Source: Aquilaria yunnanensis
Taxonomy: Eukaryota > Streptophyta > Magnoliopsida > Malvales > Thymelaeaceae
Assembly: GCA_039654915.1 (NCBI GenBank)
Contig: CM077599.1
Location: 4,900,501-4,964,500 of the forward strand
DNA length: 64,000 nt
Direction of reading: 5' to 3'
Part shown: positions 32,099 to 45,736 of the stretch, one piece after another
How positions within the stretch are numbered: the first letter of the stretch is position 1
Layout: each line of letters begins with the position of its first letter
Translations under genes and position numbers: made by a program
Notes under the pieces: generated by a model
What the model saw: the letters and a program-made list of their open reading frames with translations, nothing else
Told to the model about the DNA's origin: nothing
Databases searched by the model: none

Positions 32099-32949
32099 TT
32101 TCGAAATTGAAATAAAGTAGTGCTGTTATATCTGTTGCATACTTGCCTATAAAAATTCGTAAGTAATAAGTGTGTTTAAATTTTTGAAGAATTATTAAGG
32201 TTCAGAAAAACGTGATCAGTGCCTCATTCTGTGAGAAGACAACCAATCCATCGTCCTGCGGTTTCATTGTAACTTTCGCAAAACCACTTTTCAGTGGCCC
32301 ACCATTTTATATGTATTCCTCAGCCTCAGGCGGAGTTAATTAATTTCAAGTAGCATTTGGTTCAATAACTTCCTTTAACGTTGAGTACAAAGTCAGAAAA
32401 TATGAATCGGATAAAATTGACCCGTCTGGATTTGTTTTGCAAATTGCAATAGCACTTCTCATTGTTCCAGTTCCTATGGTTCTTCTTGTGTTTCACCGAG
32501 AAATGTTTGCCTTCGGTTCTTGGTCGGCTTTCTAGACTTCGAAATTTCCAATCCCACCATCGACCATGTTACTAGGGGTAATTTTGTCACTTCCTTTACA
32601 AAATAAGAATTCGGACTTTCCTCCTTTAATTTTCTAAAATTTTTCAAATATTGAATAGTAATTTATAGTATTTGCTAACTAGTAACGTTTGTGTTTTTAT
32701 ATATATATATTTTTTCCCTTTTTTCAGATATGAGACGCATCCCCACCGTTGCCGTTCCTATCGGGCCGGCTTGTCGGAACTCGGAAACGCAACTTGAAGC
32801 GAAGGATTACGGACGTCCACGTGGCGACACTGTATGCGACACTCTCGAGTAGTAAGGAGACAAGAAAGAAGTCGGGTCGGGTCAAAACACATGCAAAGTT
32901 GAAACTCATTTACTTTGCAAAAGAGAAAATTATAAAAGTCTCATGAGAT
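32099..32949. other. Intergenic DNA without recognised gene
   Basis: A short G/C-richer patch lies near 32730-32890, with open frames in both directions but no recognisable domain. Nothing else is seen. Confidence 0.5.
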
Positions 32950-33348
32950 TTGGGCTAACTTACAGTCTACCTCTCTATTTTTAAATGCTTACATTTATCT
33001 TATTTTTTTTTATACTATCTAATAATAATTTTTAAAATCTTAATTTAAACTATTTAGAAACTATGCTCCAACAATTTCAAAATTTTTGATTATTTTTTCA
33101 TAGTTAACTGACATTTTTTTTTTACATTTATAGAGAAAAATGCAATTAGATAGAAAAAAAATTTATAATTAAAATGTCTATTAACAATAACAAAAATTTA
33201 TCATAGAAATTAAAATTACTAAAAGATGACTATCATATAGCTTAAATTAAGATTTTAAACATTGCTATCAAACAATGTAAAAGAAATAGGGACAAAGTGT
33301 ATATTAGGGCAAAGCAGAGGGAGATTATTGTAAATTTCCCTTTCAAAA
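32950..33348. mobile_element. Small TIR element (MITE)
   Basis: The left arm, containing GCTAACTTACAGTCTACCTC, and the reversed right arm, containing GGAAATTTACAATAATCTCC, match imperfectly over about 150 bp. A related element is at about 38690-39141. No clear target duplication was found, so the ends are approximate. Confidence 0.55.
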
Positions 33349-35528
33349 TAACTGGCAAATCTAAGCTTAATGTGAGTCTCCAATAAAATCTATAGCGATC
33401 AACGATCTAGATTTGCAAATCACGTCCATAAGCTGTCATCTTCGAAGTTTTCTTTTAAAAACTACCCTTTAAATAGAAACATCAAAACATGTATTTAGGG
33501 ATGTCTCCCACCCCTCCCCCGCCAAAAAAAAAACTCTTGTCAGTCATGGACCATGGTCTTATTCCTGCCATGGTATTTTGCGCGTGTTTCTTTTTTTATG
33601 TAGTTTGGATCGGTAGATTTTCTTCAAACCATTCCTAAGTAATGCATATGGAAGTATCTAAAATATTGATTTTGAAATGAATCTATGCTATGATAGTTTA
33701 ATGTAAATTATTATGTACTTCCAAATTTTTATCTATATTTTTATGGAATTTTTATGGAATCCTGATAATAGTCATGTCCTTTCAATAATAATGCATTGCA
33801 TTATTTTTATGTTATCTTAATATGCATTACATAATTCTTATGTTAGACAATAATAAACATATTCTTTAAATTAGCATGTATCACATTTTTATGTTTTTGG
33901 GAAATGAAAATGTTGATAAGAACAACTTAATTACAAATTAGATTAGTGGGTTGCATCCTACCTCAAAAATCTTGGTACATGAAATGGGCTCAACCCCCGA
34001 GCACATGGGTTTAAGATGCCAACATACACCTTTAGCCCCCAAACTCATCTAACTATAACTTTTTCACCTAAACTTCAACTCAGAACAACTTAACCCCTAA
34101 ACTTGGTTAAATGAGTCAATCAGCCAATTTGACTTGCACGTGTTGTCATGTGATTAACATATTTTTTTGTGTAGAAAATTAGAGAAGACAAAATATCGAA
34201 TCTAACCCAAACTTTGAAACCTTTGGCTGCTTTACCCTATTTTTATAAATAAAATAAACAACCCATCATCTTTTTTCAACATGTCAACTATGGAATTGCA
34301 TCCACTGTGTCCTCCATCAACACGCCTGATCCCAACTGTCTTTCTAACCTCCCTAATATTGTTGTGATCCCATAAAAGGCATTATTGTTGTCATCATTGA
34401 ACCCATGAATTCAACAACAAATAAAACAATTTCAATTGAATATGTCCCAAGCTAGTATCGGCCTTGCAAGGTCTTTCCTCGCATCATTCTCTTTTCTCAC
34501 TTGTTACTCCTTACTTTTCCCATGTAGGGATGTTAACGGGCTGAGTTTGGGCCGGATATATCTAATCTCAAACCCTCCACTTAAGTGATTGGATTTGGGT
34601 AGTATCTGCCACGTGGTTAATTGGGTAGTATCTGCCCCACTTGCCCACCAATATATTTTAAGGCATATTTTTTATTTTTTAGATTTTTTTATATATTTAC
34701 ACGTATTTTCAAAAGAATGTGTATATTCAAATTAATTAATACTTAAAAATCATAAACTAAAGCAATATAAGATAATTTATGTTAAATTATAATTTTATTT
34801 TTGAAACAAAATCATATTTTGAATATAAATATACTAATTTAAGAGATGTGCAGGTAACAGCCCTAGAATAAGTTAAACCTATACTCTATCCATAACTTTG
34901 TGGGTAGGGCCAGGTTCAGGTTTTGGGTAGTCGCGTTTAGGAAAAGTAGGCCCATGTAGGACATTTTTGTTACATCTTTATTCTTATGCCTTAAAATTAA
35001 GATCGTGTTTGGTCAATTCAAAATAAAACCAGTGTCTGTTCATTCACAGATCTTGAGTCATTAATGCACCTCGAAGGTGGCCAGTATACACTCAATGGCA
35101 CGTTTCAACTAAGGTTTTGAGGTTCATAGTTTGGGAAGTTGTTGGCTAACATTGAAATTTTTTCTCTATCACTTTTTCAATCTATCGTTACTCAATCTTG
35201 TTCTTTTGATTGAGGTTTCTAGATTTCCGTGTTTTTCCTGCATTGGCATTGATCAAAAGTGTGGACCTACATTTCTAGTATATGGTTTTGAAGTTGAGCA
35301 ATGGGAATGTACAAACAAAAAACCTGGCAAAATTTGTATAAAATAAATATGGGTGTATAGCACAGTAGTTTTATGGAGATGGCACTATATGAGTAATAAT
35401 GCATAAAAGCAACTAAAAATCACAACTAAATTTTAGTCGCAATGGACCTTCAGTCGTTGTTCAATCTGTCGCACGTAAGTCATAGGTAGTCAAACTGAAA
35501 AAGTCTATTGCCACTAAGTCAATCATTA
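33349..35528. other. Intergenic DNA, decayed repeats
   Basis: No gene is seen. The piece near 34525-34866 has weak inverted ends (AGGGATGTTAAC against AGGGCTGTTACC) and may be an old MITE. A stretch near 33996-34140 resembles the arm of a long-TIR element. Confidence 0.5.
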
Positions 35529-35911
35529 CAATGGCGGAACTAGGATTTTTAGTTCCGGGGGGTGAGCCTGGAAGAGAGTGATGGCATCGCGATGAGGCAA
35601 AGCTAGAGATTGATACTAAGTCATACTAATTCAAAGATAAGTGAGCAACTCGTACAAGTTGAAAAAGTTAGAGGACTAATGGTGCATTTATGCCATGCTA
35701 GAATATCTACTTAAGGCTAAAGGAAATAATTACTCATTTGGTCCCCACTTTCTTTAGAATCTACATCACTACCCCCTCATCTTTATATTCTTCTATCATT
35801 TTTTGGGGGGCAAGAATGCATATTTAACCCCTAATTTCTTTTGAATTGACCAATTAAGTAACAATTATCTTAATCTTTCCAAAATTTTCCCGGGGAAGGG
35901 GTCCGCCACTG
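35529..35911. mobile_element. hAT-type MITE (383 bp)
   Basis: The element starts CAATGGCGGA and ends TCCGCCACTG, near-perfect short inverted ends with the CAGTGGCGGA signature common in plant hAT-type elements. The flanks AATCATTA and AATCACTA match at 7 of 8, the hAT duplication size. It is non-coding. Confidence 0.75.
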
Positions 35912-35919
35912 AATCACTA

Positions 35920-37780
35920 GTCAATCAATATTTAGTCGCTCTTCACACAAAAAACCTCTCCTACTTGCTCATTCTCCCTCATTTTTTCATTTCCAAACTC
36001 GCTACTTCATATCTCTTTTGGCCCTCTATTATACTCTTCCAGGATTACTTGTGGCAGTTTGTTTTAGATATCTTTCTAATTTTTCCATTAATATGATCTC
36101 ACTTTTCTCGGTTGCTTTTTCTTCCTCATTCCTCATGTGCTAGTATACTATTCCCTCTACTATAAGCATATTGGCCGATGTTTGAGCAAGGCAAGATGCA
36201 TGTGTCATTTCTGTACAAACAAAAACTAGCCCTCTCAAAACCATTAGGCTCAAGGAAATCGGGCCAACATTGTTCAGCTTGCCCCAAAGGAGGACTTCAT
36301 CTGCAACTAACTTAATCATTCTTAGGAATTTCAATTTATTTTTTTTACCTTTTTATGTATTTAATTTAATTTTAATTTATAGTTTATTAAATTATCAATC
36401 CATTTAATTATACCATACAATTCATCTCATATAATTTTATATATCATGATTATTAACTTATAAACTACAATTTCTATAATTAAAAAAAAGGCAAAAATAC
36501 CAAGAGCCACTAACAAGAGAATGAAGATTTCAGTCACTCATATAGGCAACTAATCAGGGACTGAAGGTTTTAGTCACTCGAGTTTGTCACTTACCATTAG
36601 CAATTATGAAAAATGAGACTGACCATTTTAGTTGATTGTCTAGCACATATCATTCAAAAGAGTTTACTAAACCATTTAACCAAATTCAAGAGCTATGCTG
36701 CCTTGACTTAAAGTTCAACGGGGTAAATGTCCTAATTAGCTGAATTCAGTGGCTACATGTGCACTTCGCTAGGTTTAAGCTAAACCCATTTGCGAGCTCC
36801 CACCCACTAGCAATAGTGGTGATAGTGATGAGCATTGGATTAGAGGTCTATTTAAGTCAAGCTTCTGCACATTTATAAGGGCTCTCAACAAACCAACCAC
36901 ATATTGAGCAACTCGAGCTTATTGAGCTTAAATTCAAATATAGATTGATAATTTAACTAGCTGAGTCTTGAACTTTGGTATTCTTGAACTCTATCAATTT
37001 TTTGGATTATGATATTAGAGGGCACATGTAAGCCCTTGAGCTTCTTTCTATAACTATACTTGCTCCCTTAGATTTAAAAAAGTACAGGTGGAGCAATAGC
37101 ACTATATATAAAATATACAATTAATTTCACTCACCCCAATTTGGTAACAATGATAGATAACCTTTTAACGTTAAATCAAAGTTAGTCATTGACCTTTCAA
37201 AATTCAAAGTACATCTAGCCTTCAAGCCAAACTTGAGTTTTTGTAGAAATCAAGAACTTGAGTCCACCCAACATGAATTCAGTCGAACTCAAACTTGGGA
37301 AATTTGTGTTCAACTCGGTAGAAAAACATAAAGCTCATGCATATGTACGGAAATGAAATACATAAAAATACATGTGGTCAGGTGATTACAACTTCAAAAC
37401 TTATAAAATAAGTCTGAAAAATATAAACATATTAGTATATTGATATAAAGCTTTAATTTCTAACAACCTACGTACCTTACATAACAGATAAAACTTAATC
37501 ATAGTTAATACGCCTCCACATATTTTTAGGTGATCTATATATAATGTATTGTTCATATCAAACAATCATAGTTCTCTTCCCCTTTTTCTTAAAAAAAAAA
37601 ACCATTTTTAAAACAAATGACATCATTTATTTTTATATGTTCTTTTTCAACTTTACCAATAATCTAAATTATTATACTAACGAAACATCACTAATATTAT
37701 AAGATGTAGTTTAAAAAACAAAACATTATAAGCACGTGATGTATATGTGAATAAGGGGGAAAAAACAGTCTATTAAATAT
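35920..37780. other. Intergenic DNA with possible subterminal-type repeats
   Basis: Motifs such as TTTTAGTCACTCG and TTCAGTCACTCA recur near 36520-36610 and resemble, inverted, motifs at 35405-35460. An older transposon may span about 35408-36640. No gene is seen. Confidence 0.4.
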
Positions 37781-38606
37781 GAAAAATATCAAATTTAACA
37801 TTGATATTTTAAGTTGGGATCAAATCGGCCACTAAAGCTTTTCTTTTGTGCAAATCTGTCACCAAAGCTATCATTTAAGACAAAATGTGTCATTGACGAT
37901 CAGACATGGGAGAAATACCAAGTTTCGAAATATATAGAGATTATGTAACTTTCAACAAATATCATAAACATTAAATAATATATATATATTTCTTTCTTTT
38001 TTTTTTGTGAGAGAATTAACGATATATATGTAAACATCTAAAATAATATGTTTGAAAAAAATTAAATTTAAATAAATACTATTATACTAAAAAAATCTAG
38101 AATTATAAATTTTAGAACTTGTTTAGGGTTTTTTTGCTAACCTTTCTTGTTTTTTATGCGTTCATTTTTTTTTTAGAATTCTAATTCTATGTTACTTTCA
38201 TATTTATGAAATTATAAAATAATATAATTTTAGTAAATTTAAATGTGGAAACTCAATAGAAGTTCTATATTTCACAATTTTAAAGTTTGTTTTCAGAAGT
38301 GTTTAAAATAAGCTCTGATGCCCTTTTGTTTTCAAAAACAAAACAGAGGTAATTTATGATTCGAGAAATTCAAACCTGAGGAGAAAAACTGTAAATTATG
38401 TAAAGCCCTTGATATTTGCTAAAAGTTATAATCGTCCTAAAAATTTTAAAAAATTGCTAAGTTTTCCACTTTTTGTTATATTTTTAACTATCAATGACAC
38501 ATTTGGTCTCAAAGTGTAACTTTAGTGGCAAATTAAGACAAAAGTAACTTTAGTCATAGATTTAGTTCCAAACCATAATATTCATGGCAAATTTAGTATT
38601 TCTGCC
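37781..38606. mobile_element. Long-TIR MITE
   Basis: The left arm (GAAAAATATCAAATTTAACA) and reversed right arm (GGCAGAAATACTAAATTTGC) match over roughly 130 bp and are related to the element at 31460-32088. The flanks share only TAAATA clearly, so the borders are approximate. It is non-coding. Confidence 0.65.
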
Positions 38607-38689
38607 TAAATAAAAAAAAATCTGATCGTACAAAAAAAATATTCTTAAGTGGAGTAAAAGGTGTTTTTTTTTTAATGGTAGAAGTATAG

Positions 38690-39141
38690 TAATTTTAATT
38701 TATCATGACACTTATAATATTGACCTAGCCTACACTTTGGCACCCTTATTTTTTAAAACATACACTTTACCTCATGTTTTTTTATACTATTAAAAAAATT
38801 TCAAATCTCTAATTTAAACTGTATAATAGTCATATTATAATAATTTCAAACTCTCTAATATTTTCATAGTAAACAGAAATTTTAAATTACCAAATTTTTT
38901 ATTTGTAAATGTATTTTTCTCCTTGTAAATATAAATTAGTGTTTTTTAAATATCAGTTAATTATGAAAATATTAAAAATTTTAAAATCAATTAAACATAG
39001 TTACTGAATGGTTTAAGTTAAACTTTCAGAAGTTGTTATTGAACAGTGTGAAAAAATATAAGGGTAAAGTGCAGAATTTTGAAAATAGAAGATACAAAAT
39101 GTAAATTAGGCTAAACTAATGGGAGGTTTTGTATTTTCCCT
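38690..39141. mobile_element. Small TIR element (MITE), second member of its family
   Basis: The left arm, with CCTAGCCTACACTTTGGCAC, and reversed right arm, with TTAGCCTAATTTACATTTTG, are diverged inverted repeats. The family resembles the element at 32950-33348. Borders are approximate. Confidence 0.5.
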
Positions 39142-39971
39142 TAATTTATCCCAGACTCCCAGTTCCAAGCGCGCATGATGACGCCTGTCTCGGTAGAAAA
39201 TGACCGTGACTGAAGTGTAGAAAACATTGAACATTTTCGTACCTGCATTATTGTCTTATTACTATAAGGTGCGGACCCAAGCAATTTTAATAAATACGGC
39301 GAAAATATGTATTTTCTTAAATTCTTCTCCCTTGTTTTGAATTATCTCAATTTTTATTTACTTAGTTTTAGGAGGTAATTTCTTTTAATCTATTTTCATA
39401 AAAGATAAAATAATGAATGGTATAACATAAAGGCTTTTTTACCTTTGTTTACCACTTGTTATTTCTGTAAAAGGACTAAAAAATGCATTATTCTAGAACT
39501 GTGTAAGAAAAGTCAAAAGATTGTATGATTCAAAAAGATGGAGTACTTTATATAATAGGGTTATATTGATTTTAGTGAATAATCATAATGCATTATGTAG
39601 TATAAATGTATAAATTACTTCGATAAAAAATAATTGTATAAGCTACTCATTATATTATACTATATTCTAAATAAGGAGGAGTTTCTACTATTTATCAACA
39701 GTAGCCCCTCTGTTGACTCTTTTTTTTTTTTTTTCACTTTTTCTGGTTTTGTGGTAAATTTTCCTTTTTGGTCCATGAAAATTTAACGTCTACCATACTG
39801 ATCCCCTACCTTCTCCTGCTGTTGTGAGATAGGGTGAAGAACTGAAGACTATTTGTTGATAAGGGTAAGATCAACAGATAATAAGTGTGGGGACTGATAC
39901 TTGCAAAATCAATAATTCAATGACTGAACGTATACATGTCCAATTCATGGCAAGTCACCCCTAGGCCGTTT

Positions 39972-40002
<31 letters not shown>

Positions 40003-42024
40003 GTTTTTTGGCCTTCCAAGAGAATGTTTAAATCCCCCTTTTCGTCCCTCACTATAACAATTTTGCCATAGTGGTCACCAACTTTTGCAATTTGTTGGAA
40101 ACTCTAGTAAAAAAAATATTGGATTATTTATTTAAATTTAAAATGATAGAGCCTTAAATGAAAATTAGAGACATAATTTTATTAACCATATTAAATACCA
40201 AAATCATTTTTATTTTACATGATTTTATTTAGAGACTTAGGTAGATAGGTCAGATTTAAAGTTTTAATTAATTGAAACAAATGCATAATTTGTATAATGC
40301 ATTAGTGCTTTACATGAGGTTTGATTCAAAGATTTGATTAGTTAAAAAAATGCACAATTTACATTACATATAGGTGATTGATTCTTAAAATGTTTCATTT
40401 TATCACTGATTTATTAGTGAGTAAAAATCTGGAAAAACTTATGCATATATATTGTACAATGTTTTCATACATTATAAATACTAGAAGCTTTTTCTTTCTC
40501 TTGATGACTTTATTTGCATTGGTTAATGAAACTGCTTTGACACTTTTTTATCTGTTATCTTTAATTTTTTTTTGACAATATATAACACATTTTCATTTAA
40601 CTATTCTATATATTTACAATTATCTATTATCGGATTGTACTTAATGTCAGAGCACGTTTTATCTTTTTATATTGTTTCATCAATGACTTGTATTATTATA
40701 TGGGTGTTCACATACCTCACTTACTTCTAGAAAAGACTAGGGTTTGCACTATTCATATTTAGTTAATTTCATTGTACGTTAACAATGCCTTTTTTTGCCC
40801 TTTTGTTGGATGCTATTGACTCTTTTTTATGTTTGATCCCTTTTCACAAAGCATTGCCTTTTTTATAGCATATGTTGCAAATTCCTATTTTCAGTTTGTT
40901 TCATGTTTTTTTTTGTTAAAACCCGATTTCAATCCCTGAATTTGCACTTTTTTCAAAGTTAGTCCCCAAATTCTGTCCGTCTTCCATTTTTGTCTCCAAA
41001 TTTAATAACCATTGAACTATATTTTTTCTATTTGCTCTCTTAGTACCCCAAACTTTTTTTTATTTTTTTTTTTATATACTATCTTTTAAACTAAGACATT
41101 AGTCACCATAATTAGCTAATTTTTTAGTTAAATCACTTTTTTGACTTTATTAAATAAATTATTAAACCTTTAATACATAAAAAAAAATTAGTTTTTATCT
41201 TGATCCAAACTTTTTTTGTCATCTTTTTTTATTATTGCTTACTAAAATGAAACTTTAATCATTATAATTTGCCTACTTTTGACTATGGTTCTGGTTAATT
41301 TAGCTTAAGTCAGTTTTTTTATTTTTATTAATTTAATAGTTAAACCATTAATTGATTGACATAAATTAAATACAGTTTTGTCTTTCAGTCCTTTTTTTTA
41401 TTATTAATAACTGAATTTTACAGTATCAATTATTTACTTTAAAGTCTATCATTTACTAAAATAATTTGCGCTATAATTGCTTAAATTTAATGTAAATTTT
41501 TCATTGATATTAAAAATTGGAGTTTGAATTAATAAGAGATGAAAAATTTAGTAAATTATTTTTTAATAACAAAGAAAATATGTATAGATTCAAAGCACAT
41601 ACAATTTTTTGTTTCATGGTATTGTGTTTTGATAATAACTAATTATTTTAATGATAAGAATATAATGTAAAGAAAATCTAACTCAAAATTGAAATAAAGC
41701 AAAATTTTAGTTTATTAATGTGAATTTATGGGTGCAAAATTTGTAACTACTTATAATAAAAATATATTTTAATACTAAATTTATTGAATTAAATCCCCGC
41801 AACAATGTGCGAGTCATCAAAATCTCGTTCGGTCATAAAAAAGACTACTTGTTATCCTTTTAGGATTGAGGGATTAGTTCATACTACATAATGAGTTGTT
41901 TCCCCTTTTAGAAAATTTTTAATATCTAATTTAACTTATTATCCTTATGTAAACTCCTTATATACAAAACAAAAAAACCGTACATAACTCAAAAAGGAAT
42001 CTTTTATTTTCTTTAATACTCATT
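39142..42024. other. AT-rich intergenic DNA
   Basis: No gene is seen. There is a 29-base T-run at 39974-40002, probably an old poly(A) tail on the minus strand, and a diverged tandem pair of about 70-bp units near 40250-40380. Confidence 0.55.
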
Positions 42025-43420
42025 TTTTTTTTTGTATACAGAAGCAAAACAAGAAGATAAAGAAAAAAAAAAGAGGTAACATGAGTGTAGGCTAGAGTAA
42101 CGTGCTCTCAAAGCACGATCACCACCAAGCAACAATTGAAAGTCTCCATTCTTGTTAAAATATGGTTTGCTAAACTTACCAGCTGGGGATGTAAAGGAGT
42201 TGTCTTCCAAAGAATTGTAAGTACCTGAGGGCAATTTGATAAAATGGTTATAAACTATAGCTATTGGTTGTTTGCTAGTTGTATTGCTCTGTCCAATGTT
42301 GCTAACTATGCATGAAGAGCCAAACAACATTTAGGAAGGAGAGTACCATCATGTAACTTTGAGGGACCGGAATCCCCATCCAAATCCAAGCAGCAGATGT
42401 TAGAAGATTGATGCCAAGCGCCGTCAACTATAAAAATGTCTAAAGTTAAATTCATTTTATAATGATTCTTAGAGCCCCAAGATTAACAGAAAGGGTTGGG
42501 GGTATCAAAAGGTATTGCTTGAACCCAATGTTGGTATTTCCTGGCAGTTAGAATTTACTGGTAAAGAGCATCGATTCTACTATGATAGATTGAGGATAGA
42601 ATGTAGTGTTCTGGAAAATAAACTAATTATGTCCCAGCCAAGTAGTCCAAAGGGTAATGACCAAGAAAGCTAACCAATCAAAATGCTAAAAACGCTAAAA
42701 GTTAAGAATAAGTACCAGCTATTAGTATAAAGAGACACAATTCAAATTTGGCAGAACGATACAAAAATTTCCCCAAATAGCAACTGCATCATAGCATTCC
42801 CAGAATATATACAATGCGGATTCAGTTGAATTATCATAACGTGCACAATTGGGAGCAAAAAACCCACCATGATTTGATCAATTCTTTGAAGTATGTAGAG
42901 CATTAGTCAAACACTTCCAAAGGAAGATTTTGAGTTTCTGAGGAAGCATAGAAGCCCAAAGCTTTTTAAGAGTTTTAAAGAAACTTGAATTGCTTAAGAG
43001 ATCATGAGAATGTGATTGACTTTGGATCAGAGCTAAGGATTTATTGATTAACTACAAGTTGTAAACATCCTTAGTGCAAAAATTCCTTGAGTGATTTCCC
43101 AACCATCTAATAAAGACTCTGTGATTTACTCATAGTCCACTGGTGGCGTAAGTTGCAAAACCTTATTGAAGATCAAAGTAGGAAAAATGGATTGTTAAAT
43201 AGGAAGATTCCAATTGTCACTTAAAAGGTCAATGAGATCAACAACCATCGACTTTGGATCGGAAAAGTTGTGAGAAAAGGCAAAGTAAAGAGTCTCCAAA
43301 GGAGTATTAGGAATCTAATGATATTCCTAGATTCAAATGGCCTTACCTAAATGAATTAGCCATTAAACATGCGGTAGAAGAATGGCTCATCCATACAAAA
43401 AGCTTCGCCAAATAGTACAG
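42025..43420 (-). pseudogene. Decayed LINE (L1-type) ORF2 C-terminal fragment
   Basis: Minus-strand frames interrupted by stops show the zf-RVT region of plant LINEs: KTLKKLWASMLPQKLKIFLW, then CARYDNSTESALYIFWEC. A further RNase H-like piece (IFIVDGAWHQSS) lies near 42400. The T-run near 42025-42035 fits the poly(A) tail of a minus-strand insertion. Several stops and shifts make it inactive. Confidence 0.65.
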
Positions 43421-44089
43421 GAGTTATAATACTCATTTAAACAATCACTAGACAAACCCCAAAAGGATATTTTTTTTATTTTAGTTTCAGGGGTGAAAAT
43501 GATGATAGCAATATAAATTATACATATTTTAATTTCTGCACTCAGAGAAATGCATCATCTAAAATGAAATTGATGGAGTGTGTCAGTACAAAGGATAAAT
43601 TTCAGTATGGCCCCTTAGCTTATTTTTATATCATAAACAAGTATCATACATAAAATTTGTCCTATCCATTTGTTTTATGCAAGTACACAACCTCATTTTT
43701 TGTGTCTTAATGGGATTATTTCCATAAATTTCACTATTAAGTTGAATGAAAAATACTAACACAGTATTGGTTAATACTAAAATAAATATAAAATAATAAT
43801 TTTAGTCTTCAAACTGTTTCAATCAATAATTCTTAATTTTTAAACTTCTAAATCTACTTTTTAAACTTTAAAGTTGCATTTCCCTCTATTCTCTCATTTC
43901 TCTTCAATCTATCTCTAGATCTCTTCAATCTTTCTTAAATCTTCATCGCTTGTGCTTCCCCCCCACGCTCCAACAGCCAAATTTTCTCAGCAGGTGACAT
44001 GAACAATTTGCTTGGTTAATTGAATTGTACATTGGAACCGCGAAACAGTAGAACAACAACTTCCTCAACAAATAAATGACTCAGGGTTT

Positions 44090-45664
44090 AGAGGCCATGA
44101 ATATAGGCTTGCTTGCAAAACTTGCCTGGAGAATTATGTCTAATCCCCATTCGGTTTTGGCTCAAACTTTAAAAGGATTATACTTTCCTGATGGTAATCT
44201 TTGGAATGCAGGAAAATGACCAAAACCCTCATGGGGTTGGTCAAGTATTTTAGTTGGTAGGGACTTCTTAAAAAACCATGTTTGCTGGCAAGTGCAAAAT
44301 GGACAGTCTATCTCAGTTTGGAATGATGCTTGGATTCCAAATATTGGAGAATTTAAGCTTCACACAGACATGAATATTCCAGCAGAGGTAAGAAACGTGA
44401 CTGTAGCTAACCTCATTGATCCTAGCACTCATACTTGGAATTTAAGTCAAATATCTCCCTATATTTCAACTAAGGAAAAACAGGCCATTTCACAGATACC
44501 CATTAGTCATAATCCAGGGGAAGACAAGCTAATTTGGCCATATGACAAAACTGATAGAGTCACAGTCAAGACTGCCTATAGGGTACAGAAAACTCCTCAT
44601 TCTGTTCATCTTAGTGCTTCAACTTCTCATCAAATAAATCCTTGTGTTTGGAAACTAATCTGGAAAATTAAATGTTCTCCAAAGATCCAGAATTTCATGT
44701 GGAGGCTATGCCAAAATGGACTTGCTGTTCAGCTAAACTTGGCCAAAAGAGATATAAAGGTAAATCCTAAATGTCCTTTTTGTGCACATGATGAAACAGT
44801 GGAGCATATGGTGTTGCAATGTGAATGGACACACCTAATCTGGTTTGTGTGCTTAGACTATAAACCCCATAATGCTGCAATTCAAACTTTTGATGAATGG
44901 TTGATTGAGTTGTGTCGTGCATTACCTCATACACAGGAAAACAAGAATTTCATTATCTCTTCTATAGCTTATACTTGCTGGTATATTTGGCTGGCAAGAA
45001 ATGAGGCCATTTTCCAAAAGAAAAATGTTAATCCTGCTGCTGTGATATACAGGATTCAAAAAGTTGTTGCTGAGTATCATCAGTCATGGCAGCAAATGGG
45101 TGATACATGTCGTCCTCTACACGGAAGCATAGACTCAGCTAGGTGGTGCAAACCACCCCGGGGCTCCGTCAAACTCAACATAGCTGTAGTACACAAAGGT
45201 AAATTGCTGGGAATGGCGTTTCTGGCTCGTGACTGCCAAGGAGAAGTACTGCACAATCAAGCCATGGTCGCTGCCAGCACATATAGACCAGCAGCCTTAG
45301 CTGAAACAACCAGGAAGGGGCTTCAAGATTTGGTTCGGCTGGGGTACACAGCTATAGAAATTGAGACTTTTGATAAGGAAATTATTGGCAGGCTAAGGGA
45401 TCAAGAAGATTGGAGGATAGAACCCTTAGTTTCTGACATTAAAACAGTACAGAATTCTTTATCTGCTTGTTCTATCCAGAAAGTGGCTGAAACAGCCAAT
45501 AAGTGTGCCTTGTGCATAGCTAAATGGGCGAGTGACCAGAAGAGAATGTATTGGACAATGTGTCCCTCTTCGGTTTATGCTCGTCAACAGTTGATTGATG
45601 TAAACTTTAACCGTCCTTGAGGTTTTCTTTCAATATTACATAATATTTGGATCAAAAAAAAAAA
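44090..45664 (+). mobile_element. 5'-truncated LINE (L1-type) insertion
   Basis: The insertion ends in an A-tract (from 45654) and is flanked by AAATGACTCAGGGTTT at 44074-44089 and 45665-45680, a perfect 16-bp target duplication; A-runs blur the right border by a few bases. Only the last 1.6 kb of a LINE is present, which is typical of incomplete reverse transcription. Confidence 0.93.
44098..45620 (+). pseudogene. LINE ORF2 C-terminal part: RT tail, zf-RVT, RNase H
   Basis: The frame begins within the reverse transcriptase C-terminal region (NIGLLAKLAWRIM), meets an in-frame TGA at 44217, and is then open from 44292 (442 codons from that ATG) to 45620. It has the zf-RVT region (KIQNFMWRLC, then CPFCAHDETVEHMVLQC) and a C-terminal RNase H-like domain. 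In that domain KLNIAVV replaces the usual motif with the first catalytic aspartate, and the last catalytic position reads KCALCIAKW. The RNase H is therefore probably inactive. The 5' truncation and the stop make this a pseudogene, despite the long frame. Confidence 0.88.
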
Positions 45665-45736
45665 AAATGACTCAGGGTTTTCGCTCCCCTGGCCCTGGCC
45701 CCAAAATCCTACTCACAACCGAAGTAGCAACAAGAA

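Noticed and set aside
34525..34866. Possible MITE with AGGGATGTTAAC-like ends
   Set aside because: The inverted ends are short and imperfect and no flanking duplication could be found.
33996..36790. Possible pair of long inverted arms
   Set aside because: The two stretches share phrasing typical of long-TIR elements but align poorly, and no target duplication was found.
42013..42330. 105-codon minus-strand frame
   Set aside because: It lies out of frame at the tail of the decayed LINE and shows no domain of its own.
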